Source: Rutpela maculata | Taxonomy: Eukaryota; Arthropoda; Insecta; Coleoptera; Cerambycidae | NCBI GenBank assembly: GCA_936432065.2 | Contig: OW386285.2 | Location: 173,457,984-173,521,983, forward strand | Reading direction: 5' to 3' | Length of the DNA stretch: 64,000 bases | Part shown: positions 1 to 12,044 of the stretch, piece after piece | How positions within the stretch are numbered: the first letter of the stretch is position 1 | How the letters are laid out: the number at the start of each line of letters is the position of its first letter | Notes under the pieces: model-generated | Databases searched by the model: none | What the model was told of the DNA's origin: nothing | The model's input: the letters and a program-made list of their open reading frames with translations, nothing else | Position numbers and translations under genes: made by a program

Positions 1-558
1 AATGAGAATCTTCACTTTATGACACCCAAATAGGGGTTGTTTTTTAATGTGTTCTTGAGACTTTTCGTTAAAACGGGTGAGGATTCGTATTCAGCAGCCC
101 AAAATTAGTAAAAAAAAAAGATAGTTTCCACACTTTACCACGGATGGGCCAAAAAAGCCCTTTTTTAACATTGTTCTTTACAAAATAGTAAATCCGAAGG
201 TATTTATTATCAAACACATTTGTACTTCAAGAAATGTGTTTTTCAACTTTTAAGACTAAAACACTTATCATTCAAGATATGTGCAAAAAGCAAAAGCAAG
301 AAGGTGAACTCATCGCTTAGTGAAGGAGTAAATAAAAATGAACATCTATCCAAAATTCTATTGATCTCCTAAATTCAGCATTTTATATTGCAAATTTGAG
401 GCTACTTTTAGTGCACAATTGAAAAACTGATCCTAAAATAATAATCGACAAAAAAATCATATTTCGAATTTTACTGACATTTAAAAATAACTGACGGCTA
501 TCGATTTGTTCTACTACAAGTGCAATAAAATTATTAGGGTAAATATGACAACCGCGCC
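1..558. other. Upstream intron or flank, no gene seen
   Basis: AT-rich DNA with many stop codons in all frames. I see no coding exon, no RNA gene and no clear transposon terminus here. It lies upstream of the first helicase exon in the window, so it is probably intron or 5' flank of that gene. Confidence 0.5.
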
Positions 559-835
559 GGACGCAGTAATATGCTAAGTTTCACAAAAAGTAGTCATCTC
601 GGACGCAGCATTGTATTGAAGAAGAATTAAATTATTCTCGGACGCAATAACGTGCTGTTTTTAAAAGGACGCAGTATTGTCCTGTATATTAAACTTTTTT
701 GTCTCTTGTGTTATTACAATTCTAAAACCAGATATTAACTGAATTTGGTTAGTAGATCCAATATACTTCATTAGATTTGAGCTAACTAACGTATTTCTGG
801 GAGACGCAGTAAGGTTGGCTTGTGAAAGGACGCAG
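559..835 (+). repeat. Short interspersed 'ggacgcag' repeat, six copies
   Basis: The octamer ggacgcag, or a one-base variant, recurs at 559, 601, 640, 667, 802 and 828. It is usually followed by a similar stretch of the type taatatgct or cattgtatt. Spacing is irregular (27 to 135 bp), so this is a degenerate short repeat rather than a clean tandem array. Its role is unknown. Confidence 0.55.
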
Positions 836-845
836 CATTGATAGC

Positions 846-1229
<384 letters not shown>

Positions 1230-1729
1230 TTTTTATTTATTGTCTGGGAACTAACAAGCATTTAAAGCGTATATAAATTTAAGTGGTGTAGTGGGGTGTA
1301 GACTTATCTTTCGCATGCCTGCTGTGCTGATTGATTTATTGTTTCCTGAAGCATCTCGGGTTATTCTCCACTTTTCACTTATGCACTGAAATATTTTAAT
1401 CACCCGCGTTAATTAAATATTAGCTATATAACTTAACTGTTGTAATGTTATTATATATATCACTTTGCGTAGAATTTTTCACTTGTCACATCAACTTAAT
1501 TTCGTCTTATTGTGCGGGCTTTTGATCGGGTTTTTACGCAATTTACTGGGACCGTTCTTAAAAGCGTCCGATACATTTGAGACCACCAGACGAACCAGCA
1601 TATAACGTAATATAATTAGGAATTATTCAATTCTAAAATACTATCTAGATGACTTTGTGATGTCATTTAAAACTTCTTTGTATGTTGTCAATAAGTGAGT
1701 GCAAAATATAGATGATTGATATTTTTTAG
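1230..1729. other. Rm62: Intron upstream of the first helicase exon in the window
   Basis: No repeat terminus or other exon is recognised. It ends in a T-rich tract and the acceptor AG at 1728-1729. The acceptor splits a codon after its second base, so the preceding exon must end in the matching phase. Confidence 0.6.
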
Positions 1730-2255
1730 ATCAAGAAGCCGAGATCGAAGAAGATCAAGGAGTCGTGAGCGAGGATATGGAGGTGGAGGAGGTGGAAGAA
1801 GAAATGCCGCAGGTTCAACTTTACGGAAACCAAGATGGGATATGAATCGATTGGAACCTTTTAAAAAAGATTTCTATATTCCGCATCCTTCTGTTTCAAA
1901 TCGTCCATTTTATGAAATTGAGGAATGGCGACGTAATAAAGAAATTTCTCTTAAAGGCAAATCAATTCCTGAGCCAGTTATAAATTTTGAGGAAGCTGGT
2001 TTTCCTGACTATGTAATGAGCGAATTAAGAAAGATGGGTTTTAAAAATCCAACTCCTATTCAGTCTCAAGGATGGCCAATTGCTTTATCTGGTCGTGATA
2101 TGGTTGGGATTGCTTCAACTGGATCTGGAAAAACACTGAGTTATATTCTTCCTGCTATTGTTCACATAAATAATCAGTCAAAGCTACAGCGAGGTGATGG
2201 GCCCATTGCATTGGTTTTAGCACCTACTAGAGAATTAGCGCAACAAATACAGCAG
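1730..2255 (+). CDS. Rm62: DEAD-box RNA helicase p68/p62 type, N-terminal exon
   Basis: This exon encodes the start of an ATP-dependent RNA helicase of the DDX5/DDX17/Rm62 group, nuclear proteins that remodel RNA in splicing, transcription and small-RNA pathways. The exon opens with an RS-dipeptide stretch, then a glycine run, then the family's linker region (KPRWDMNRLEPFKKDFY). Next come the Q motif (GF...PTPIQSQGWP), motif I (ASTGSGKT, the ATP-binding P-loop) and motif Ia (PTRELAQQ). The usual family sequence at motif I is AQTGSGKT, so Ser replaces Gln here. The exon is bounded by an AG acceptor at 1728-1729 (split codon) and a GTAATT donor at 2256 (phase 0). If the intron is retained the frame stops after six codons. 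The true start codon lies upstream, outside the window or in an unrecognised exon. The assignment to the p68/p62 subfamily rests on this exon together with the one at 56192-56730. Confidence 0.93.
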
Positions 2256-2339
2256 GTAATTTTTGGTAATTGAGTTCGCTAGAAAGTTGGTTTTGTTAAT
2301 TTCCTCTAAAAGTTGTTATGTATCATATCTCATAACCAA

Positions 2340-2500
2340 TGACTGTAACTGAACCGAATCCGTAACTGAAAACCGGAATTATTAGTTTTTTTAACCGAAA
2401 CCGAAAACAGGAATGAGAATTTCCCGTAAACCGAAATTCTTAGTAAACCAAAAGCCAAACCTCAAAATTTTCAGATAACCGAAATCGAAATTAAACCATG
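2340..2500. repeat. Degenerate AACCGAAA-type repeat
   Basis: Run of variants of aaccgaaa and accggaat. It resembles the better preserved 440-bp insertion at 40216-40655, which is made of the same words. Probably a decayed relative; no termini can be placed. Confidence 0.45.
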
Positions 2501-2906
2501 AAATAATATGTTGGAGTATAATTGGCTAAATAAATTAATTTGTCTTATTCAATAATAATAATAATGTTTATTTACAGAAAAATAATACAGATTATCTACT
2601 ATTAAATACTCCTAAGTGGGTATATTCTAATTGGTTCCTTATTTGAGATTATGGAGATTAAAATATTTAAAAAATATACATCTAAATAAACAAAGAAAAA
2701 ATGCCACAAAAGTAAAAACTAGTAAGTGGCTTAATGTATATGTACACACATACATATGCATAAATATACATACATACATATGCAGTGGTCATCCCGTATT
2801 TGGTCCGCTAGTTCAACTGTGTAAACGGCACTTCGAGAAAAAATCCTTAATTTCGGTTGTCAGTGGACGACAAGTGACAGATATACTAAAATTTTAATTT
2901 TATTGT

Positions 2907-3577
2907 AATAGTCCCTTGAGGTAAACCAGAAAAAGGCGAAAAGCCCAAAAGTTCTGCGATCGGACCGCAAGACATCTCCCCCTTTTTCGAGGGAGGGAAC
3001 ACGATGGTGACAATATTTTCCCTAAACTGGAAATTTTTCCATTTTTTGATGCTGGGCATTTTTTTATCGGAAAATTTTATTAACGAAAGTTGTTCAGAAT
3101 TGTCCAAAAACCCTAAATCCAAAATTTAATCAAAATTAAAAAATATTGAAATTTTTTTAAAAATAATGTCAAAGTCCAAAAATATCATTTAAATGGGTTT
3201 TATTGTTTAAAAAATTCATGACAATTTTGTTTGAAATTAAACCAAGCTGGCAGGTAGTTGTCAAGTAATTATTAGCTTTTTTTTATATTTTTTACATTTA
3301 TCATTCAATTCAATTTTTTAATATTTTTATTTTGATGAAATATTGGGCTTAAGGTCTTTGGACAATTCTGAACAATTTTCGTTAATAAAATTTTGCGATA
3401 AAAAAATGCCGAGCACCGAAAACTCGGAAAAAGGTTTTTTCAGTTTAGAGGTAGTGGTTGGAGGGTAGGTCGGAAAATATTCACATCGTGTTCCCTGCCC
3501 TAAAAAACGGGAGGTCCATGTCTTGCGGTCCGGTCTCAGAACTCTTGGGGTAAAAGCTTTACCTCAAGAGACTATAA
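2907..3577. mobile_element. Fold-back MITE with about 230-bp imperfect arms
   Basis: The left arm (about 2907-3122) and right arm (about 3345-3577) are reverse complements with scattered mismatches, separated by an AT-rich centre. Ends read AGTCCCTTGAGGTAAA on the left and, reverse-complemented, AGTCTCTTGAGGTAAA on the right, next to TA, which would suit a Tc1/mariner-like TA target. No transposase lies inside. The right end cuts off a mariner-type transposase frame, so it probably inserted into it. Confidence 0.7.
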
Positions 3578-4147
3578 TACCCAGAGATATATTTTTATCT
3601 AATATTACTCGGATAAATGTATTCATGATGAACTCCACCCCAGTCCTCACATTTACTCCAAATCTTTCCTGAAAATTACCTTGCCTCATTAAATGTTGAT
3701 TTTCATGCACCCAGTATCTGTTATTTTGTTTATTGAACGTTCCATTGTTGGTGAATCTCGACTCATCAGAAAACAATATCAAAAAAAAACAAAATTCGAG
3801 TTAGCAGTATTGTTCTGAAGTAACCAGTCACGGTTGCCATCATCTTCGTACAAATGCTGGTGCACTTGATATTTAAACGAACAGTAACCATATTTATTGA
3901 GAATCTTTCTTGCTGATTCATGACTAATTTGCACCTCGTGGCCAATTTCTCTAGTAGAAGCAGTAGGATTCAGTTCTAAAAAAGCCAACACGTTAATTTC
4001 TATCTCATCAACAATAAAAGCTGCTGGATTGTTATTAATTCCTCTCCTGACTTGTTTCTCCACAATTAGAAAGTATTGAAAGCATGACGTCTGTTCGGAT
4101 ACCTTTGGGCATACAAATCTGCGGCATTTCTGAAATTTTTGTGGCAT
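3577..4147 (-). pseudogene. Tc1/mariner-type transposase remnant
   Basis: Minus-strand remnant starting with ATG at 4147. The N-terminal part has a helix-turn-helix pattern typical of mariner transposases (TASTREIGHEVQISHESARK). A one-base frameshift in a T-run near 3785 leads to the frame holding FSDES, the block with the first catalytic Asp, and then RYWVHENQH. The reading frame ends abruptly at the edge of the fold-back element near 3577, so the second and third catalytic acidic residues are missing. It cannot encode an active enzyme. It differs in sequence from the DUF4817-type mariner at 22164-24624. Confidence 0.8.
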
Positions 4148-4253
4148 TCTCCAAAAATTAATAACATGTCCACTTTTTCATCCTTTGTATACATGTTAAA
4201 CAATAATAACAATAATTAACAAACAACAAATTTAAAGATAAAGATCAAACTTA

Positions 4254-4460
4254 TTAAGTTAACAATTTGCGAAAATCAAACAAATGCACACAATGGGGAT
4301 TTACCTTCGATACACACAAATCACGAACTTCATAAATTAAACTGGACCTCACATAAGGTCCAAACGCTGACACCCCCCATGCTGGCCGCCATGATAGGTT
4401 TTCAGATTCTCCTGTCGAATTATGCAATTTGTCAATCACTGCTGCCAACTCTTCTAAACA
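4254..4460 (-). repeat. Dispersed repeat, copy 1 of a pair (partner 12045-12280)
   Basis: Reverse complement shares blocks with 12045-12280, including cctatcatggcg, gtccagtttaatttatgaag and aggtaaatccc, in the same order. The minus strand is open for 64 codons, but the partner copy does not keep this frame. I do not recognise the family. Confidence 0.55.
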
Positions 4461-5756
4461 TTAAAGATAATGAAAACAATGTTATGATTATTATATTGTA
4501 GGTATTTAATTGTTGCAAAGTTTGGAAATTAGATGAGTTGGTCAACATGAGTGAATTACAGTGATACCAATATACTGTCCGCCATGACACTTTTTACCAA
4601 ACTTTCTTTCGTGCAAATCGTCAAAAGTACAAAGGCGGTGTTGTCAGATTTAATCTAGTATTATCCAGTTGGTTGTTGATAGGCAAATGATTGCCAGATT
4701 TTAAAAATTACAATATATTAAAATCTGAGAGGGCTGTACCCCTTACTCTTTCCAAATTTACTGCAGCAAAGGCTTTTTTCGCGCTCAATTCTCTGGGCGC
4801 GAAACGGTATTGACGGACACACAATAAAATGCTTACTGGATTAGGATATATTTCGTCGAATCCATTTAACGATTAACTTCTTAATTAACTGATTAAATTC
4901 GTCCGTCTCTTTCTGGACGAATTTTTGAAACCCTCAAATTTTATTCACGATGCTCCCTTTGTCGTGTCGTTGCATTTTGCAATTTTGTTGAAATGTCAAA
5001 AAGTGTCACTTTTCATACGTTCGTGCCGGGCCGAATTTTCTATTTGCCCTATGAAATTTACGATGCGGTTCAACTAGAACTCTTCCACTTTCCATCGCGA
5101 CATCGTACGGTCGTTCCGCTGGTGTATTTCGACAAATATGAACATTTTAAGATTGCATGTTTATGCACTTTTTTCGGCTCCAAAACGCTACTTTTTTTTC
5201 CGCCGTTTTCCGTTTATATCTCGGAAACGGCTGCAGCTAGCTCAAAAATAAATTTTCACAAGGGTCCAGATAATTTCTTGGGAAATCGCCCAGTTCCATC
5301 AGAATTGTCCTAAATACTTTCGTTTCGGAGAAATCGACCCAAATGTATGGCGATGCACGACTCAAAATGGTACATTTTTCACTTAAAACCTCCATAACTC
5401 CTAAACGGTGGCTCCTAGGCCAAAAAACTTCGCCCTAACGAATTTGCGCAGAATTAAATTATCTAAGTCTTTTTTTTTTAATTGTCCTGCTTCAAGAATT
5501 AATTAACTGCGGACGGCCAAAGTGGAGGCTCCTTTTAATTTTTTTTCGTCCCGACCGTTCCTACGTCATAGCTAAATATCGAAACGTCCAATCAGATTCG
5601 TCCACTGCTGTCAATCTGTGAGGCGATAAAAAGTCATATACAGGGCGATTTGTCTACATTGACATTTGTTTCGTGTTTTTGTGCGATGCAGATTGAAACC
5701 AAGGACAATTTTATAAACCGTCGATCTGCATAAGCGCCCTCAGTCTTAGAGATATC
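4461..5756. other. Unannotated intron DNA
   Basis: No convincing gene. An open frame of 106 codons at 4993-5313 lacks any family resemblance, and the DNA around it reads like non-coding repeat. A GC-richer segment at 5550-5720 has no clear structure. Probably old transposon residue. Confidence 0.4.
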
Positions 5757-6126
5757 GACTTCATATTTGAAACGTAGGTGGAACTATTGAAGAAAAACGA
5801 AATTCGAGAAAATCAAAAATACAACTACGCCACAAAAAAGAAAATCTCTTACTACACACGAACGGATGGAGATAATGACTTCATATTTGAAATGTAGGTG
5901 ACACTATTGAAGAAAAAACGAAATTCGATTGAATCAAAAATACACCTACGTCACAAAAAAGAAAAACCCATACTACGCACGAACGGATGGAGATAATGAC
6001 TTCGTATTTGAAATATGGGTGGCACTATTGAAGAAAAAACTAAATCCGGGTGAATCAAAAATACACCTACGTCACAAAAAAGACAATCTCTTACCACGCA
6101 CGAACGGATAGAGATAATCACTTCAT

Positions 6127-7688
6127 AGATAGATAGATAGATAATTTATTTCATGTGAGACAATTACAATTGTGTACACTCGTCAATAAAAAACATTGCA
6201 AAATTACATTCAAGGTAAAAAACATACAAAATTATAAGTATACAAACATTACAATATCATGATAAAATATATAATAATATAAGACAAGAAAGTAGAAAGT
6301 AATTAAGAAAATACTTCATGAACAGATAAAATATACATGTCAGTGCAATAAAATTGATAATTGAAAATTAGAAGACCTGATTATGAGATGTGCCGAAATA
6401 ATCAATAAATTCTTGGACCTTATAAAAAACATTTTCTTTCAGAAAACCTTTAACTTTTATCAAAAACCTTTTTTTTTCTAAATGCTTCCATTCATTTGGT
6501 AGCAGATTATATAATTTTACTGATAAATATCTGTAACTATTAATATTCCTTGATAAATGGAAATGTGGTGCAATTATAGGTTTATGCCTGGTATTATAAC
6601 TATCTTGAAATTGATATTCATGGAGATGGTTTTGTGCATGGACAATGCATTCAAATATGTACTGATTAATAGAAGTAAGTATTCCTAGATGTTTAAATAA
6701 AGGTCTGCAGGTATCATTAAATTTGGAATTTGTAATGGTTCTTATGGCTCTTTTCTGTAATTTTAATATTTTGTAGGCATGTGGAGATCCCCCCCCAAAG
6801 TATAATGCCATAGCACATTATGCTATGGAAAAGTGCATGATAAGCCATTACAATTACATTTTGATGAACCAGATAATTGAGATTTTTTAATAAATAGATA
6901 CAACTAGACAATTTTTTGGACAAACAATCTATGTGAGCTTCCCAAGATAGCTTACTATCAAGAGTGAGACCCAGGTATTTCACAGGCCCATTATTGTTGA
7001 TGGAGACAGAAGGATTTAAATTGAAAATGAGAGTTTGAGTCTTTTCCTCATTTAACTTTAATTTGATATTATTGAAATAAACCTTGGCTTGAGACTGCAT
7101 TTCTTCTGATTTTTGTTTAAGCTGTTTTAAATCATTTCCTACAGCGATTAAGGTAGTGTCATCAGCATATTCAATATGTTTATCAGTCAGGTGTAACGAT
7201 ATATCATTTAAATAAATTATGAATAGGACTGGTCCCAAGATGGATCCCTGGGGAACTCCATGTTTGAGAGGCTTTAGAGAAGACGAAGTAGTGCCGTCAC
7301 TTACACACTGATACCTATTTGTGATGTAACTTTGAATAAAAGACTGAGCAGGTCCTCTAATACCATAGTTCTCTAATTTTATTAATAGTATATCCGTAGA
7401 AACACAATCAAAAGCTTTAGATAAGTCTAAATAGGATGCCATGGTCATATTTCCGTTTTCAAAATGGTCAGTAATAAATGTGATAATATCTATTAATGCC
7501 TTAGTAGTAGATTTTCCTTCTGTGTATCCATATTGACTACAATTAAGTAAATGTTTTGTATCCAAATACTTCATTAATCTAACCTTAAATGCTAACTCTA
7601 ACAATTTGGACAGGATAGGTACAATTGAGATTGGTCTGTAATTAGTTGTAAGATTTTCATTTCCTTTTTTAAAAACTGGAGTGACTAT
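6127..7688 (-). mobile_element. 5'-truncated LINE (non-LTR retrotransposon) inserted in the satellite
   Basis: Minus-strand element whose 3' end is a (CTAT)n tail at 6127-6143 and whose 5' end is cut inside the reverse transcriptase, at the residues before PVFKKGN. Satellite monomers flank it directly. At most two bases (AT) are shared at the joints, so no real target duplication is seen. Encodes the RT part described in the next entry. Confidence 0.9.
6368..7688 (-). pseudogene. LINE reverse transcriptase fragment, one frameshift
   Basis: Reverse transcriptase of a Jockey/CR1-like non-LTR element. In order: NYRPIS finger motif, LDLSKAFDCV (first catalytic Asp), HGVPQGSILGP, EYADDTTL (catalytic YADD), then the thumb and the C-terminal region ending at 6368. 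The frame breaks in a run of eight C (G on the coding strand) at about 6790-6797, where WGG continues in another frame as GSPHAYKILKLQKRAIRTI. Endonuclease and ORF1 are absent through 5' truncation. The catalytic motifs themselves look intact. Confidence 0.88.
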
Positions 7689-10600
7689 ATTTGAAATATA
7701 GGTAACACTATTGAAGAAAAAACGAAATTCGTGTGAATCAAGAGTACACCTACGTCACAAAAAAGAAAATCTGTTACTACGCACGGACGGATAGAGATAA
7801 TGTCTTCATATTTAAAATATAGGTAACACTATTGAAGAAAAATCGAAATTCGAGTGAATCAAGAATACACCTACGTCACAAAAAAGAAAATCTCTTACCA
7901 TGCACAAACGGATAGACATAATGACTTCATATTTGAAATATAGGTAACACTATTGAAGAAAAAACGAAATCCGAGTGAATCAAGAATACACCTACGTCAC
8001 AAAAAAGAAAATCTGTTACTATGCACGAACGGATAGAGATAATGGCTTCATATTTGAAATATAGGTAACACTATTGAAGAAAAAACGAAATCCGAGTGAA
8101 TCAAGAATATACCTACGTCACAAAAAAGACAATCTCTTACCACGCACGAACGAATAGAGATAATGACTTCATATTTGAAATTTTGGTAACACTATTGAAG
8201 AAAAAACGAAATCCGAGTGAATCAAGAATACACCTACGTCACGAAAAAGACAATCTCTTACCACGCACGAACGAATAGAGATAATGACTTCATATTTGAA
8301 ATGTTGGTAACACTATTGAAGAAAAAACGAAATCCGAGTGGATCAATAATACACCTACGTCACAAAAAAGAGAATCTCTTGCCACGCACGAACGAATCGA
8401 GATAATGACTTCGTATTTGAAACATAGGTAACACTATTGAAGAAAAAAACGAAATTCGAGTGAATCAAGAATACACCTACGTCACAAAAAAGAAAATCTA
8501 TTACTGCGCACGAACGGATAGAGATAATGACTTCATATTTGAATTATGGGTAACACTATTGAAGAAAAACCGAAATCCGAGTGAATCATGAATACACCTA
8601 CGTCACAAAGAAGACAATCTCTTACCACGCACGAACGAATAGAGATAATGACTTCATATTTGAAATGTTGGTAACACTATTGAAGAAAAAACAAAATCCG
8701 AGTGAATCAAGAATACACCTACGTCACGAAAAAGACAATCTCTTACCACGCACGAACGAATAGAGATAATGACTTCATATTTGAAATATGAGTAACACTT
8801 GATGAAAAAACGAAATCCGAGTGAATCAAGAATACACCTACGTTACGAAAAAGAACATTTGTTACTATGCATGAACGGATAAAAATTATGACTTCATATT
8901 TAAAATATAGGGAACACTATTGAAGAAAAAACGAAATCCGAGTGAATCAAGAATACACCTACGTCACGAAAAAGACAATCTCTTACCACGCACGAACGAA
9001 TAGAGATAATGACTTCATATTTGAAATATGAGTAACACTTGATGAAAAAACGAAATCCGAGTGAATCAAGAATACACCTACGTCACGAAAAAGAACATTT
9101 GTTACTATGCACGAACGGATAAAAATTATGACTTCATATTTAAAATATAGGGAACACTATTGAAGAAAAAACGAAATTCGAGTGAATCAAGAATACACCC
9201 AGGTCACAAAAAAGACAATATTTTACCACGCACGAACGAATAGAGATAATGACTTCATATTTAAAACGTTGGTAACACTATTGAAGAAAAACCGAAATCC
9301 GAGTGAATCAGGAATACACCTACGTCACAAAAAAGACAATCTCTTACCACGCACGTATGAATAGAGATAATGACTTCAAATTTGAAATATGGGTAACACT
9401 ATTGAAGAAAAAACGAAATTCGAGTGAATCAAGAATACACCTACGTCACAAAAAAGACAATCTCTTACCACGCACGAACGAATAGAGATAATGACTTCAT
9501 ATTTAAAACGTTGGTAACACTATTGAAGAAAAACCGAAATCCGAGTGAATCAGGAATACACCTACGTCACAAAAAAGACAATCTCTTACCACGCACGTAT
9601 GAATAGAGATAATGACTTCAAATTTGAAATATGGGTAACACTATTGAAGAAAAAACGAAATTCGAGTGAATCAAGAATACACCTACGTCACGAAAAAGAA
9701 CATTTGTTACTATACACGTACGGATAAAAATTATGACTTCATATTTGAAATATAGGTAACACTATTAAAGAAAAAACGAAATCCGAGTGAATCAAGAATG
9801 CACCCACGTCACAAAAAAGAAAATATCTTACCACGCACGAACGAATAGAGATAATGACTTCATATTTAAAACGTTGGTAACACTATTGAAGAAAAACCGA
9901 AATCCGAGTGAATCAGGAATACACCTACGTCACAAAAGAGACAATCTCTTACCACGCACGTATGAATAGAGATAATGACTTCAAATTTGAAATATGGGTA
10001 ACACTATTGAAGAAAAAACGAAATCCGAGTGGATCAATAATACACCTACGTCACGAAAAAGAACATTTGTTACTCTGCACGAACGGATAAAAATGATGAC
10101 TTCATATTTGAAATATAGGTAACACTATTGAAGAAAAAACGAAATCCGAGTGAATCAAGAATACACCCACGTCACAAAAAAGACAATATCTTACCACGCA
10201 CGAACGAATAGAGATAATGACTTCATATTTAAAACGTTGATAACACTATTGAAGAAAAACCGAAATCCGAGTGAATCAGGAATACACCTACGTCACAAAA
10301 AAGAGAATCTCTTACCACGCACGAACGAATAGAGATAATGACTTCATATTTGAAATATAGGTACCACTATTGAAGGAAAAACGAAATTCGAGTGAACCAA
10401 GAATACACCTACGTCACAAAAAAGAAAATCTGTTACTACGCACGAACGGATAGAGATAATGACTTCATATTTGAAATATGGATAACACTATTGAATAAAA
10501 AACGAAATTCGAGTGAACCAAGAATATACCTACGTCACAAAAAAGAAAATCTGTTACTACGCACGAACGGATAGAGATAATGACTTCATATTTGAAATAT

Positions 10601-11039
10601 AGGTAACACTATTGAAGAAAAAACGAAATTTAAATGAATGAAAAATACACCTACGTCATAAAAAAGAAAAGCCCATACTACGCACGAACGGATCGAGATA
10701 TTGTTTTCATATTTGAAATGTATTTGGCACTATTGAAGAAAACATGAAATCGCAGTGAATCAAAAATACACCTACGTCACAAAAAAGAGAATCTCTTACT
10801 ACTCACGAATGGATAAAGATAATGACTTCATATTTGAAGTATAGGTAACACTATTGAAGAAAAAACGAAATCCGAGTAAATCAAAAATACGCCTACGTCA
10901 CAAAAAATAAAATTTCTTACTACGCATGAACGGATAGAGATAATGACTTCATATTTGAAAAGTAGATAACACTATTGAAGAAAAAACGAAATTCGAGAGA
11001 ATCAAAAGTACACCTACTATTTAAATGCAATCGACGAAA

Positions 11040-11290
11040 ATTAGAAAAATAATGTGTACTCTTCACCAATCCTCTAAGTTTTTTATAACTGTTACACATT
11101 CTATAGGATACTTTTCAGTTTTTTTTTGTAAATAATGTTATTTTTTGGGCATCCTAAATTTTGTGATACCAATTCTATTGTGAAAAAAATATATAATTAA
11201 TAACTTCCTTATTTACTGACTGACTTTCCTCAAAAACAATAAGGTTCTTCCTCTAGCTAACACTAACTTCATTACATAATCAGTAAGCAA
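11040..11290 (-). mobile_element. Internally deleted copy of the TATACTCTTCGC element
   Basis: Reverse complement matches two blocks of the element at 60955-61679: gttagctagaggaagaacc near 11260 and gtatcctatagaatgtg near 11100. About 250 bp of the middle is missing, including the tRNA-like part. The ends are not preserved. Confidence 0.6.
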
Positions 11291-11731
11291 CCAATAGAGA
11301 TTAATTATTTCAAAAATAACTCAATTTGATTGGTTCTTTGGTAATTGCAGTCAGTTCATTCTGGACGAAACAAACACAGCTAATGTCACACTAATTAATT
11401 CATACTTCACGTTCACGAGAGTCACTTATACGTAACATTTATAGCTGAGTCTTTCATACGTAAAATTGTATATACAAGTATAACGTGTTTCTTATTACAT
11501 ATGTTTTTACTATTATAATTTGTGAAGACATATTTACACTTTCACTAAATTTATAGTGTATTAAATCAGCAATGTACCCCAAATCATTACACCAAATGCT
11601 TATTTATCTAATGAAATATATAAATGAGGGTTACTTTCAAATCACGTAAATTGTACAGACGTTCAACACACACAAGCAAGCTTCACAACGCCATCTATCG
11701 ATTCACATGTCAAATTAAAAAAATAAAGTCG
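11291..11731. other. Unannotated intron DNA
   Basis: AT-rich, no gene or clear repeat terminus seen. Confidence 0.4.
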
Positions 11732-11807
11732 AGCACGAAGCGCTCAATTGAGTGCGACGCACTCAAGCCCTCCGCTAGGAGCTAGAACGGGCTTCAGCCC
11801 GTTCTAG
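11732..11807. repeat. Cluster of three short hairpins
   Basis: Three palindromic units lie in a row: gagcacgaagcgctc (11732-11746), ttgagtgcgacgcactcaa (11749-11767) and a perfect one, CTAGAACGGGCT-TC-AGCCCGTTCTAG (11782-11807). The loops are 2-5 nt. The segment is GC-rich in AT-rich surroundings. It may be the end of a MITE; the family is not recognised. Confidence 0.65.
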
Positions 11808-12044
11808 TAATTTTATTAAAATGGGAGTATTAATGAGTACTTCTGATGATAACTTACTCTAAATATTGTAGTAATCTCACATTATGAATAAATTTCTTGC
11901 TATTAGAGAACATGAAGTAGCATTTTGGGAGAGAAGTATTCAAGTTTATTGAAAATATAAAACATTTGGCAATGCGCTACAAAATAACGATAACTAATAT
12001 TACAGTAGTTGAGATTCCTACACAGTATTGCCAACCTCAAATAA

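Larger units (their letters stand above)
5757..11018. repeat. 121-bp satellite array, about 30 monomers, split by a LINE
   Basis: Monomers of 121 bp (a few 118-122) repeat head to tail at 5757-6126 (three copies) and 7687-11018 (about 27). Each holds conserved words gacttcatatttgaaat, aacactattgaagaaaaa and cacctacgtcac. Dimer units repeat at 8701-8940/8941-9180 and 9182-9423/9424-9665. A trimer unit of 363 bp repeats at 9424, 9787 and, in part, 10150. The overlapping 60-codon frames starting at GTG are by-products: 121 is not a multiple of three, so the frame shifts each monomer. Confidence 0.95.

Noticed and set aside
4993..5313. Open frame of 106 codons
   Set aside because: No domain or family resemblance; base composition and surroundings look non-coding.
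8800..8830. Possible hammerhead ribozyme in the satellite (ttgatga…cgaaa)
   Set aside because: The required CUGAUGA core has a T in place of the essential C, most monomers read ttgaaga, and no stem II can form.
8096..10574. Thirteen overlapping 60-codon frames with similar proteins
   Set aside because: They follow the 121-bp satellite, start at GTG and change frame with each monomer. They are repeat by-products, not genes.
11120..11180. Possible extra helicase exons in the intron
   Set aside because: The protein is continuous across 2255^56192 when compared with known family order, and no in-frame helicase-like segment is seen.
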